Below, piece after piece: positions 18,904-26,901 of a DNA stretch of 40,367 nucleotides. Position 1 is the stretch's first letter, and each line of letters opens with the position of its first letter. The DNA is from Bacillus sp. SG-1 (GTDB lineage Bacteria > Bacillota > Bacilli > Bacillales > Bacillaceae_B). Position numbers and translations under genes: made by a program. Under the pieces are notes generated by a model. That model was not told the origin of the DNA, made no database searches, and saw only the letters and a list, made by a program, of their open reading frames with translations. Location: the NCBI RefSeq assembly GCF_000181495.1, contig NZ_ABCF01000023.1:1-40367 (forward strand), given 5' to 3'.

Positions 18904-18931
18904 AAAAAAGGTGCACATCTTGGGCACCTTT
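18904..18931 (-). terminator. Terminator downstream of the HD-GYP gene
   Basis: On the minus strand AAAGGTGC pairs with GCACCTTT and runs into T's. It lies about 130 bases beyond the HD-GYP stop. Confidence 0.75.
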
Positions 18932-19060
18932 GGTTCACTAAAGTTCTCGCTTGAATTGAAATTTCAGAACGTATACTGGCCTGTCTCTTAAGAAAGATAG
19001 TGAAAAATTGGATCAAGTCTTTGGTCTGGATGCAGGGAAAGAGGCAAGTGAATTTCAAGC

Positions 19061-20170
19061 TTATTTGATTACTTTAGTTTTCCTCTCAATAATAGCATCG
19101 CATTTTACTATCATAGTGGTTAGGTCTGTTAATAAATCAATATCATAAAATTCGGATATAGACAGCTTTTTTCCATCTTTTCCTCTAAAGATTCTGACTT
19201 TTGGACGTTGTGGATAAGCTTGATTATAACCGATAACAACCCCTTGCTCTCCCGTACTTAAAGTGACTGTTACTCCAATGGGGAAAATGGCTACAGCCTT
19301 TTTAAATGCGTCGATTATTTCGATATCGTACCTAATATAACAGTAGCCATACAGCACTTCCATTGCCTCATGGGGAAGCATCGCTTTTTCTCTAATCAAT
19401 TGATCAAACTTTTCAGCAACGGTAATGATTCGAGCAAACTGGTGAATTTCATTCTTTTTTAACCCTCTTGGATACCCGCTTCCATCAACATTCTCATGAT
19501 GCTGATAGGCACAGTGAGCAACTAATAAATGCAGTTCAGACTCTTTCCTTAACATTTCAAATCCAATTTCAGTGTGCGACCGCTTAACCTGTTTCTCTTC
19601 GTCAGTCAGGTCGGTTTTGCTCAAAAGTGACTTTGGTAATTGGAGTTTTCCTATGTCATGAAAGAGTGCTCCAAGTCCTAAAATATGTAATGATTTTTCA
19701 GGTATGCCGAGGATTCGTCCAATTGATAATGAATAAAGACTTGTATTTAGAGAATGCTCGAACATGGAGTCATTATTTATTTGTAAATGGGAAATTAAGT
19801 TTAGATGATCAGATGACCTCTGCAGCTCATGGACAACATTGGAAAATGTTTCTTTCAAGGATCTGAAATTACTTAACCTATTTGTGATTGCTACTTTGTT
19901 TGTTGGTTTATTTCTTATTGTCGAAAAAACATTAGAAATGGATGCAATCGTTTTGGTCCGCAGCTCATATGGTATATCATCGTTTACTTGAATGATGTCA
20001 TCTGTCATTTCAGATTTTATATATATAAAAGCAATGCGTTTTTTTATTCGATTAATATGTGCTTCAGTCAAGGTGGTCCCAACATTTAAAAGAAGCCGGG
20101 CATCTTCATTATAAATGGGTTTTGCTAAAACCATACCGGATTCACAATTGTTAATAGAAACCAGGCGCAC
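19061..20170 (-). CDS. HD-GYP domain protein, probable c-di-GMP phosphodiesterase
   Basis: 369 residues. An N-terminal 120 or so residues without a named domain (begins MRLVSINNCESGMVLAKPIY, a common start for this group) precede an HD-GYP domain: FEHSLNTSLYS, the HD pair in ALFHDIGKLQLP (about 171-172), RSHTEIG, and the hallmark HHENVDGSGYPRG (about 224-236). Known: HD-GYP enzymes split c-di-GMP to pGpG or GMP. The C-terminal tail (about 290-360) resembles a small beta domain (GVTVTLSTGEQGVVIGYN). Start is GTG 20170 with AAAGGAGGG 7 bases upstream; no better ATG is seen. It is divergent from a riboswitch-controlled diguanylate cyclase, so the two likely oppose each other in c-di-GMP turnover. 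Confidence 0.88.
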   Translation of the reverse strand: MRLVSINNCESGMVLAKPIYNEDARLLLNVGTTLTEAHINRIKKRIAFIYIKSEMTDDIIQVNDDIPYELRTKTIASISNVFSTIRNKPTNKVAITNRLSNFRSLKETFSNVVHELQRSSDHLNLISHLQINNDSMFEHSLNTSLYSLSIGRILGIPEKSLHILGLGALFHDIGKLQLPKSLLSKTDLTDEEKQVKRSHTEIGFEMLRKESELHLLVAHCAYQHHENVDGSGYPRGLKKNEIHQFARIITVAEKFDQLIREKAMLPHEAMEVLYGYCYIRYDIEIIDAFKKAVAIFPIGVTVTLSTGEQGVVIGYNQAYPQRPKVRIFRGKDGKKLSISEFYDIDLLTDLTTMIVKCDAIIERKTKVIK

Positions 20171-20290
20171 TTTAATCCCTCCTTTTGAGCATGGAACACT
20201 CTGTCTGTTTAAGCCTATAATACTATCAATTTTATCCTAAATACACAAAATTCAAAATAATCTTTACATCCTATACAAAAATTATCTAAA

Positions 20291-20316
20291 TTAGGCCAGC
20301 AGTTCGAGCCCGTTTT
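20291..20316 (+). other. tRNA T-arm-like fragment
   Basis: AGGCCAGCAGTTCGAGCCCG (20293-20312) matches the variable/T-arm part of the tRNA-Ala at 18762 in about 18 of 20 positions, then runs into a T-rich stretch as a tRNA terminator would. The rest of a tRNA is missing. It could be a decayed tRNA copy or an old attachment-site half. Confidence 0.4.
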
Positions 20317-20510
20317 GTTTTTTTGATTTTATAAGTCATACATAGCCCGCTGCGGAGGCATGTACTATATATAGTTCTTTAACATGCATTTGATATGCCA
20401 GCCGAATTTAAGAGGTCTGTAGGTAAGAGTTTTAAGAAAAGATTTGGTTGTGGTCAAAAAGTCCTTACAGTAGAATAAGAGTATAAGATCATAAGATTAT
20501 ATATAGATTT

Positions 20511-20584
20511 CCGTTCAAGGCACTCGGTTTTTATGGGCAGCATATCGGAGCCTTCTGTGCACCCGCCAATGTATTCCTGAACGG
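20511..20584 (+). other. Unidentified structured leader segment before the riboswitch
   Basis: CCGTTCAAGG at 20511 pairs with CCTGAACGG at 20576 (one bulge). Inside, two mutually exclusive helices are possible: AAGGC with GCCTT, or GGGCAG with CTG...CCC. I do not recognise it as a known riboswitch. It would be on the same transcript as the GEMM aptamer that follows. Confidence 0.4.
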
Positions 20585-20599
20585 CAGAGTGAAAATATA

Positions 20600-20692
20600 T
20601 AAGAAAAGGCAAACTTGGCGAAAGCAAAGGACGCAAAGTCACAGACCTTCAATTTTTCATGTGAAAAATTATGGTGGCTGGATTACCGGATA
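20600..20692 (+). promoter_or_regulatory. c-di-GMP-I (GEMM) riboswitch aptamer
   Basis: Matches the GEMM-I consensus in order: GGCAAACTTGGC, GAAA tetraloop, GGACGCAAAG, a P3 stem with the terminal hairpin AATTTTTC/GAAAAATT, then ATGGTGGCTGGATTACCGG. All invariant landmarks (GCAAA, GNRA loop, GACGCAAAG, ATGGT-GC-GG-TTACCG) are present. Ligand c-di-GMP by family. It is followed after 8 bases by a terminator, so it most likely controls read-through into the diguanylate cyclase at 20821, a feedback arrangement. Confidence 0.92.
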
Positions 20693-20698
20693 GTATTG

Positions 20699-20727
20699 AA
20701 AAGCTATTCAGTGTGAATGGCTTTTTG
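20699..20727 (+). terminator. Riboswitch expression-platform terminator
   Basis: AAAAGCTATTCA pairs with TGAATGGCTTTTT (one G-U) with a 3-base loop and T-run, 8 bases after the aptamer. An alternative ATAG/CTAT pairing with the aptamer's 3' edge is possible. Confidence 0.85.
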
Positions 20728-20820
20728 TTGTATAAAACCCTAAAAAGATTTTAGGTGTTTGCAAGACTTGTACATATTACATTGTTTGAAGCACGCCGAA
20801 TTAAAAAAGTGGGGTATCTA

Positions 20821-22683
20821 ATGGTGAGAAGATCATTATATTGTGTCTTAATAGCTGTTGTCTTTTTGCTCTTTGCAGGATGCGCTCATAGAGAAATAGA
20901 TACATCCCCGGTTTTAAAAGCTGAGGAAGGATATATAGATTTAAGTAAGTTACATGATGACAGGATCATCCGGTTAAATGGTGAGTGGGAGTTTTATTGG
21001 GAAAGGAAAGGCGCGCTTTTAGACAACAAGCAATATATAGAAGTACCCTCTAACTGGAAAAGCGCATTGGGGCTGCCGGGTCATGGGTATGCAACCTACA
21101 GGCTGGTTATTGAAGGACTTAAGGAAGAGTCCCGGTATGGCTTGACAATTCCTGCTGTATCGAATGCTTATCAGTTGTTTATAGATGGGAACCTGGCTGC
21201 TGAAGTTGGGGCTGTGGGAACTGATAAGGATTCTACTGTGCCGGATTATCAGCCACAGGAAGTGTACTTTTCCCCAAATGACACTTCAACAGAAGTAACA
21301 ATGGTCTTGGCAAATTATCATTATCGTTCGGGCGGTATATGGGAAAGTATCACAATAGGAACGGCTGAACAGATTCTTGACCGTACGTATAAAAAGCAGG
21401 CTTTTGAATTTATCATTTTCGGCTGTTTACTTTTGGCGGGTTTATATCATAGTGTTCTATATATCCAACGCCGAAAGAATGTATCCGCACTGCTGTTCAG
21501 TCTTGTCTGTTTTATTATTTGTATAAGAATCATTGTGACTGAGGAGATGGCAATTCTCGACTTCTTTCCATCTTTTCCTTGGAGTCTAATAATCAAATTG
21601 GAATATTTGACTTTCTACACTTCTGTACCTTTATTTTGCTGGGTTTTATATTCATTATTCCCAAATCTATTTTCCAAAAGGTATTTTAAAGTTTTCACTT
21701 TTATTAGTGCAGTCATGTCGCTCTTTGTTCTCGTTACTACTACAAACATATTTACTCATTCGACTGTCATCTATCAAGTCCTGACTATTATCACTATTTT
21801 ATATGTTTCCATCAAGCTGGTGAAAGCGTTAATAGATAAACAGGAAGGTGCTCTAATCGTAAATATTTGCGCTGCTATCCTTTCCATTACGGTTATTAAT
21901 GATATTCTTTCAGTGAATAGTGTCATTCAGTCCTATAGGCTGTCATCGCTTGGTTTAGCCGTGTTTATTTTCTCTCAGGCATACATCATCGCCAAGCGCT
22001 CAACGAAAGCATTCAATGAGATGGAAAGAATGACAACAGAATTGGCTTTGCTGAATCTCACTTTGGAAGAAAAGGTTAAAGAAAGAACGGTATCTCTCGA
22101 AAATTCCAGGGACCAATTACAAAAGGTTAATGAAAAACTGAAAAACCTTTCTTATAGGGACCAGCTCACTCAAATACCCAACCGCCGTTATTTTGATGAA
22201 AAATATCATGAGGCTTGGGATGCTGCATTAATGAACAAATCTCCCATTGCGGTCATGTACCTGGATATTGATTACTTCAAACTCTACAATGATACGTATG
22301 GGCATGAGGCAGGGGATGAATGCCTGAAGCTTGTCGCACAGTCAATTGAAGAAATCATTCAATCATGCGATGGATTTGTTGCACGGATGGGAGGAGAGGA
22401 GTTTATTGCCGTCCTACTGAACCAGTCACCGGAATCTATTTATCAACTGGCGGAAAAGTGCAGAACCATGATCGAGGGGTTGAACATCCCCCATGAAAAT
22501 TCCAAGGTCAGTAACAGGGTTACGCTCAGTATCGGTGCAGCCATGAGCGTTGCCAATGCCAAAGGGAAAGCAGCAGACCTGATAAGTGAAGCAGACGAAT
22601 GTTTGTACGAGGCCAAGGAAAACGGAAGAAATAGCATCTATATAAAAAATGCGGCTGGGACTGTATCCACACCATCAGCATAA
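20821..22683 (+). CDS. Diguanylate cyclase with lipoprotein signal, 7TMR-DISM sensor and GGDEF
   Basis: 620 residues from ATG 20821. Seen: lipoprotein signal MVRRSLYCVLIAVVFLLFAGC with Cys21 as the lipidation site; an external beta-rich domain (about 40-185; NGEWEFYWERKGA) as in 7TMR-DISM proteins; seven hydrophobic helices (about 195-395); a coiled coil (LEEKVKERTVSLENSRDQLQ); and a GGDEF domain with YRDQLTQIPNRRYFDE, YLDIDYFKLYNDTYGH and active-site GGEEF. The usual inhibitory RxxD is QSCD here, so product inhibition may be lost. It makes c-di-GMP from GTP in response to an outside signal. Start chosen for the signal peptide, with AGTGGGG 6 bases upstream. A GTG at 20755 would extend it without adding a domain. 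Expression is under the GEMM switch. Confidence 0.9.
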   Translation: MVRRSLYCVLIAVVFLLFAGCAHREIDTSPVLKAEEGYIDLSKLHDDRIIRLNGEWEFYWERKGALLDNKQYIEVPSNWKSALGLPGHGYATYRLVIEGLKEESRYGLTIPAVSNAYQLFIDGNLAAEVGAVGTDKDSTVPDYQPQEVYFSPNDTSTEVTMVLANYHYRSGGIWESITIGTAEQILDRTYKKQAFEFIIFGCLLLAGLYHSVLYIQRRKNVSALLFSLVCFIICIRIIVTEEMAILDFFPSFPWSLIIKLEYLTFYTSVPLFCWVLYSLFPNLFSKRYFKVFTFISAVMSLFVLVTTTNIFTHSTVIYQVLTIITILYVSIKLVKALIDKQEGALIVNICAAILSITVINDILSVNSVIQSYRLSSLGLAVFIFSQAYIIAKRSTKAFNEMERMTTELALLNLTLEEKVKERTVSLENSRDQLQKVNEKLKNLSYRDQLTQIPNRRYFDEKYHEAWDAALMNKSPIAVMYLDIDYFKLYNDTYGHEAGDECLKLVAQSIEEIIQSCDGFVARMGGEEFIAVLLNQSPESIYQLAEKCRTMIEGLNIPHENSKVSNRVTLSIGAAMSVANAKGKAADLISEADECLYEAKENGRNSIYIKNAAGTVSTPSA

Positions 22684-22692
22684 AACTAATTC

Positions 22693-22723
22693 AAAAAAAG
22701 ACAGGGGTGCCTGTCTTTTTTTT
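22693..22723 (+). terminator. Terminator of the diguanylate cyclase
   Basis: AAAAGACAGG / CCTGTCTTTT with T-run. Between here and the chemoreceptor (22724-23069) the AT-rich gap shows no gene and no clear regulatory motif. Confidence 0.92.
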
Positions 22724-23069
22724 GTTGGACTGGTAGTGAGAAATCCTTTGCCTGACAGGTTATTTAGATAAAAGAAAACAAAGATGTCGTACTATGTCTT
22801 TCGATGTCGCAAAATTTAGAAAAATATAGGTTTAAAGTTTGGTTTTTTATATTTATGATAGTAGTAAGTAATTTAAATAAAAAAATAGAAAGGGTTTAAC
22901 GGAAAGTCATGCAGGCGTTTCAGGTTATTCATGACCATAAATTGATGGTTGTTGATTTTTTTTGAAATAAGATTAGGTATAAAGTCTTAGGTGTATAGTG
23001 TGCTGAATTGAAGTGACTACTCTCAGCTGTTTTTACAGAGCTGGAACAAAATTAAGAAGGTGGATTAGT

Positions 23070-24557
23070 ATGGTAACACAATATGAGAAAACAAGCTCTA
23101 AACTATTGACCTATACGTTAATTGGTTTAGGCCTGACTAGCTGTTTTCCGATTTTCTTTATTTTCTATCTGACAAAAATGATTGATCTTTCTCAGTTTTT
23201 ATCATTCTGTTTAATCATGATTCCCCTAAGTGCCATCACTTACATAATCTATGTACTGGTTCGAAATCATGCTAAGGGCAAGTATATATTAAGCTGCTTT
23301 GCATTCATATTGAGTACCATTGTCATCTGGTTCATTCCTTCAGTGAATTCATGGCTCATCATTTTTATGACATTATTATTTTCTCTGATTTACTTACATA
23401 CAAGGATCATGGTTTTATCGATTATTTATGGGTCTCTCTCGCTGTTCTTCCATTTCAGTGTAAATCCTTATTTAGAAAATAGTTTGCAGGTGATTGATCT
23501 CATTGTGGTGTTTGCTTTATATCTATTTTGCGGTGTTGTCTGCTTATCGGTCTGTATAGTAGGTAACCGAATTATAGGAGATGCGAAGGAAAACGAAAAA
23601 ACCGCGATGAAAAGCCAAGAAAAAAATATGGCTATCATAGAGGATATAAAAATCACCCTCCATTCTCTGACTCAGTTCTATAGCAATCTTCAAGAACGAA
23701 TCACGAAGACAAATCAGGTAACCGATGAGATCGTCTTTAGTTTTTCTGAGGTTGTAAAGGGTGCAGAATCCCAGGCATCGAGTATCACGGATATGAATGA
23801 GTCCACTCATTCATCAAACATGAAAGTCCAGACAGTTGTCGAAAAAGCAAAGGGGATGAAACAACTTTCAATTTCTACAGCTGAAATCACGAACATAGGT
23901 GATAGAAAGATAAAAGAATTGGTGAGTGAGAACACCCAAGTGAGTTCCATGATTCATAATACAGCGCAACTAATCAATGAGTTAAACGAAAAAAATAAAA
24001 GCATCAGTACCATTGTTAAAGCGATCAGTGACATTTCCAATCAGACGAATCTACTGGCTTTGAATGCGGCAATTGAAGCAGCCAGAGCAGGGGAACATGG
24101 AAAAGGCTTTGGCGTGGTGGCAGCTGAAATTCGCAAGCTGGCAGAGGTTTCACAAAAATCCACAGAAGAAATATCCCATATCCTTGGAAGTATCCAGGAA
24201 CAATCAAGTTTGATCGCACAGGAGGTTGCAATCGGCCAGGAAGCTACTCGAAAAGGTACTGTGTTAGGTGAAGAAACCGGCAGCACATTAAAAGACATAC
24301 TAATGAATATGGACAAACTGGTTGCACACTCATCAGAGGTTCAAGAGATGGTGGATATTGTGGGAGGTAATACAGAAGCAATCGTAAGCGATATTGAATC
24401 TATTTCAAGTATTACAGAGCAGTCAACTGCTGTTTCACAAGAAATATTTGCAAGCATTGAGGAACAGAGAAGCCAGATGAAAGGCATTGTAGAAAGCTTT
24501 AACGAACTTGAAAATTTAATTAATCTCGTGGAAAAGACAGCCCATGCTGTTGATTGA
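23070..24557 (+). CDS. Methyl-accepting chemotaxis protein with six N-terminal membrane helices
   Basis: 495 residues. Seen: about six hydrophobic helices within the first 170 residues, with no sizeable external loop, so signal sensing is likely in or at the membrane. No clear HAMP domain. A long helical signalling domain follows (about 190-490) with the conserved hairpin tip [20 protein letters not shown], then [16 protein letters not shown] and QKSTEEI. The tip binds CheA/CheW in the family. Start at ATG 23070 ([10 protein letters not shown]), with AAGAAGGTGG 7 bases upstream; the frame extends upstream to 23013 without a site. Its place between a diguanylate cyclase and a PilZ protein suggests a motility/attachment theme. 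Confidence 0.9.
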   Translation: MVTQYEKTSSKLLTYTLIGLGLTSCFPIFFIFYLTKMIDLSQFLSFCLIMIPLSAITYIIYVLVRNHAKGKYILSCFAFILSTIVIWFIPSVNSWLIIFMTLLFSLIYLHTRIMVLSIIYGSLSLFFHFSVNPYLENSLQVIDLIVVFALYLFCGVVCLSVCIVGNRIIGDAKENEKTAMKSQEKNMAIIEDIKITLHSLTQFYSNLQERITKTNQVTDEIVFSFSEVVKGAESQASSITDMNESTHSSNMKVQTVVEKAKGMKQLSISTAEITNIGDRKIKELVSENTQVSSMIHNTAQLINELNEKNKSISTIVKAISDISNQTNLLALNAAIEAARAGEHGKGFGVVAAEIRKLAEVSQKSTEEISHILGSIQEQSSLIAQEVAIGQEATRKGTVLGEETGSTLKDILMNMDKLVAHSSEVQEMVDIVGGNTEAIVSDIESISSITEQSTAVSQEIFASIEEQRSQMKGIVESFNELENLINLVEKTAHAVD

Positions 24558-24559
24558 AC

Positions 24560-24658
24560 ATGCTGACGCCCTCTCAGCATAGCGGCCCTGGAGGGATCTC
24601 TGAAGGCTCGGGGACCAGAGATTTAACGGGGGGGAGAGCATAACACCCGTTCCCGGGA
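24560..24658 (+). other. GC-rich multi-hairpin segment
   Basis: Three consecutive perfect inverted repeats: ATGCTGA / TCAGCAT (24560-24580), ATCTCTG / CAGAGAT (24596-24622), AACGGG / CCCGTT (24625-24651), then CCCGGG. It starts just after the chemoreceptor stop and is far richer in G+C than its surroundings. No T-run follows, so it is not a normal terminator. It does not match the THI, SAM, ykkC, glmS or T-box patterns I know. Confidence 0.45.
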
Positions 24659-24692
24659 AACCCTTTACATAACATTTCTAAGTCCCATACTT

Positions 24693-24755
24693 TAACGAGA
24701 CAGAGAATCAAGTGCTGAAGCACGGTGAAAACGATGAATGAACTTTCGTTAGGAG
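24693..24755 (+). promoter_or_regulatory. Stem-loop overlapping the ribosome binding site of the TPP-enzyme gene
   Basis: TAACGA (24693) can pair with TCGTTA (24746), the last base of which begins the AGGAG site. Inside is a perfect GTGCT/AGCAC hairpin (24712-24723). Folding would cover or crowd the ribosome binding site. Confidence 0.35.
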
Positions 24756-24764
24756 AGATAGAGA

Positions 24765-26414
24765 ATGAAGAAAAAAGTATCCAAGATTTTAGCAGAGCAC
24801 TTTAGACATTGGGGAATCACAGATGTATTCGGGGTTCCGGGCAAGGCTGTATGTCCTTTGTTGTTTGATCTGGAAGCAGAAGATATCAATTTCGTCTTGA
24901 GCAGCCATGAAGGCGGGGCGGGATACGAAGCGTCAGGCTATGCGTTATCTAAAAACACACTTGGGGTGGCCATTGGTACAACCGGCCCGGGAGGAACCAA
25001 TTTATTGACCGCTGCCGGACAAGCCAAGGCCTACCACCTGCCCGTGCTTTTTATCACTGGCCATCAGCCGATACAATCAACCGGGAAAGCCCAAGGCCAG
25101 GATTCAAGCAGCTTCGGGACGGACTTAACAAAGATGTTTGAACCGGTAACATTATTCAGTGCCCGGGTGGAGCGCAGTGAAATGTTCCCGCTTTATCTAA
25201 GGCATGCTATTGAGAAAGCTGTCACAGGGAAAAAAGGTCCCGTACACCTTTCCATTCCATATGATGTCTACATGGAAGAGATAGAATCGTTCTATTATCC
25301 ATTACCTGCTGACATAGGTACAGTGATTTCACCCGATGTAGACCAAGTTCCTTCAATCCTTAACAATGCAAAGAAGCCAGTTCTCTTCCTTGGGAAAGGA
25401 GTCGGGATTTCCAATGCATATGAGGAAGTCGGCTTGGTTGCTGAACACTGGAATATTCCAGTCATCACTACCCCGTGCGGCAAGGGAGCCTTCCCTTCAG
25501 TCCACCCGCTCAGTCTGGGAGGATTTGGCCTTGGAGGCACTGAGAAGTCCGCTGAATATTTAAAATCGGGCATTGATGTAATGATTGTCGTGGGGACTAA
25601 ATTATCTGATATGTCCCTCGCAGGTTTTTCGGCCGACATGCACCCGGATTTGATCCTGCAATTTGATTGTGATTTGACGTTTGCCGGAAAGTCGCTTCCA
25701 GTACCGACGAAGGTATTGTTGGGTGACGCTAAAGCTAATTTAAAGAAACTGATCGAGATTGCCGGGTGTCAACCCAACCCCGCGTTAGCTGAAGTGGCAG
25801 CAACGTCATCACTGGCAAAAGAACCATCTGCAGGGAGGGATGGAATGTTAACTTCCGAGCAGGCAGTCAAAACATTACGATCACACCTTCCAAAGGAGGC
25901 CATTCTTTTTGGGGATGACGGGAGCCATACCTTTTATGCTGTGCGCCACTATGATATCTATCAACCTGGCACTTTCTTCTTTGACGATGTTTTTGGGGCA
26001 ATGGGACATGCCATAGGCTTTTCAATTGGAGCGAAAATTGCCTCACCGGAAAAGCCGGTTGTTTGTTTAACCGGAGACGGATGTACATTAATGCATGGGA
26101 CAGAATTTATCACCGCGAAGAATAATAGAGTCCCTGTACTATTTGTAGTACTTAATAATGGCCAGCTGGATATGGTGGATAAAGGAATGTCTTTTTCGAC
26201 TGGACGGTCAGTTGGGACCACTTATCAAACGCCTCTAAATGCAGCAAAGTTTGCTGAAGCTATGGGAGTGACTTCCTTTAGGTGCCATGATGAGGAGGAA
26301 CTGGCTGAAGCGATCCAATCTTCTCTTCAGGCTGATGGACCTGTAGTGATTGAGGCCATCGTGGATCCGGCTGAAGTGCCGCCTACCTTGTCCAGAGTCG
26401 TTACATTGAAATAG
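24765..26414 (+). CDS. Thiamine-pyrophosphate enzyme, acetolactate synthase-like
   Basis: 549 residues with the three-domain layout of acetolactate synthase, pyruvate oxidase and benzoylformate decarboxylase. Seen: N-terminal domain (KILAEHFRHWGITDVFGVPG; cofactor-activating Glu49 in SSHEGGAGYEASG), GTTGPGGTNLLTAA, central domain (about 190-320), and C-terminal TPP domain with LTGDGCTLMHGTEF ... VVLNN (about 436-464). The reaction is not evident: it is probably decarboxylation or carboligation of a 2-oxo acid. It lacks the company of ilvN, ilvC or alsD, so a role in branched-chain or acetoin synthesis is not supported. SD AGGAGAG is 8 bases upstream. A carboxymuconolactone decarboxylase-type gene follows after 16 bases, in the same operon. 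Confidence 0.85.
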   Translation: MKKKVSKILAEHFRHWGITDVFGVPGKAVCPLLFDLEAEDINFVLSSHEGGAGYEASGYALSKNTLGVAIGTTGPGGTNLLTAAGQAKAYHLPVLFITGHQPIQSTGKAQGQDSSSFGTDLTKMFEPVTLFSARVERSEMFPLYLRHAIEKAVTGKKGPVHLSIPYDVYMEEIESFYYPLPADIGTVISPDVDQVPSILNNAKKPVLFLGKGVGISNAYEEVGLVAEHWNIPVITTPCGKGAFPSVHPLSLGGFGLGGTEKSAEYLKSGIDVMIVVGTKLSDMSLAGFSADMHPDLILQFDCDLTFAGKSLPVPTKVLLGDAKANLKKLIEIAGCQPNPALAEVAATSSLAKEPSAGRDGMLTSEQAVKTLRSHLPKEAILFGDDGSHTFYAVRHYDIYQPGTFFFDDVFGAMGHAIGFSIGAKIASPEKPVVCLTGDGCTLMHGTEFITAKNNRVPVLFVVLNNGQLDMVDKGMSFSTGRSVGTTYQTPLNAAKFAEAMGVTSFRCHDEEELAEAIQSSLQADGPVVIEAIVDPAEVPPTLSRVVTLK

Positions 26415-26430
26415 AAAAGGGGCTACTACT

Positions 26431-26817
26431 ATGAATGAACGCTTAAGTAAAGGGCTCGAAGCTGTTGAAGAATATGCAGGGAGTGAGGCTCTGACTGTAT
26501 TGGAAGGCATTAAACAGTTTTCTCCTTCGTTTTATCACATGATGCTCGAATTTGGATTTGGCGATGTTTATACGAGGCCAAACCTGGATTTTCAACAACG
26601 AAATCTTATCGTGCTGTCATCCTTGATAACACAGGGGGCATCTGAACAACTGCCAGTTCATTTCCATGCAGCGATAAAGGCAGGATTGACACCGGATCAA
26701 ATTCTGGAGGTCATCTTGCACAGTATCCCTTATGCAGGATTTCCAAAGTCGCTAAGTGCACTTATGACAGCAAAAAAATTTTTTGAAGACCATCAACTCT
26801 CGACAAAAGACTATTAA
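26431..26817 (+). CDS. Carboxymuconolactone decarboxylase / AhpD-like family protein
   Basis: 128 residues. The pattern DFQQRNLIVLSSLITQGASEQLPVHFHAAIKAGLTPDQILEVILHSIPYAGFP is that of the CMD fold, described here by positions 51-104. The CxxC pair of peroxidase-active AhpD proteins is absent (no Cys at those places), so alkylhydroperoxidase activity is unlikely. It begins 16 bases after the TPP-enzyme stop with AAAGGGG upstream, so the two are co-transcribed and probably act in one pathway on an unknown oxo acid or lactone. Confidence 0.82.
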   Translation: MNERLSKGLEAVEEYAGSEALTVLEGIKQFSPSFYHMMLEFGFGDVYTRPNLDFQQRNLIVLSSLITQGASEQLPVHFHAAIKAGLTPDQILEVILHSIPYAGFPKSLSALMTAKKFFEDHQLSTKDY

Positions 26818-26901
26818 TCAAACGGCTATACAACTTCTGAAAGAGAAATAGAGTTAAAACTGTTTTATAAGTTAATAATTTTGAAGGGAGCTTAATCATT
26901 T

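Noticed and set aside
18933..19060. Frame on the + strand reading LKKDSEKLDQVFGLDAGKEA
   Set aside because: It looks protein-like and could be a fragment of a lost gene, but it has no start, overlaps the 3' end of the HD-GYP gene, and I cannot name a parent family.
19627..19866. 79-residue + strand frame inside the HD-GYP gene
   Set aside because: Antisense shadow of a well-supported gene.
24690..24765. T-box leader before the TPP enzyme
   Set aside because: Some stem I-like letters are present, but there is no TGGNACCGCG T-box sequence and no room for an antiterminator before the start codon.
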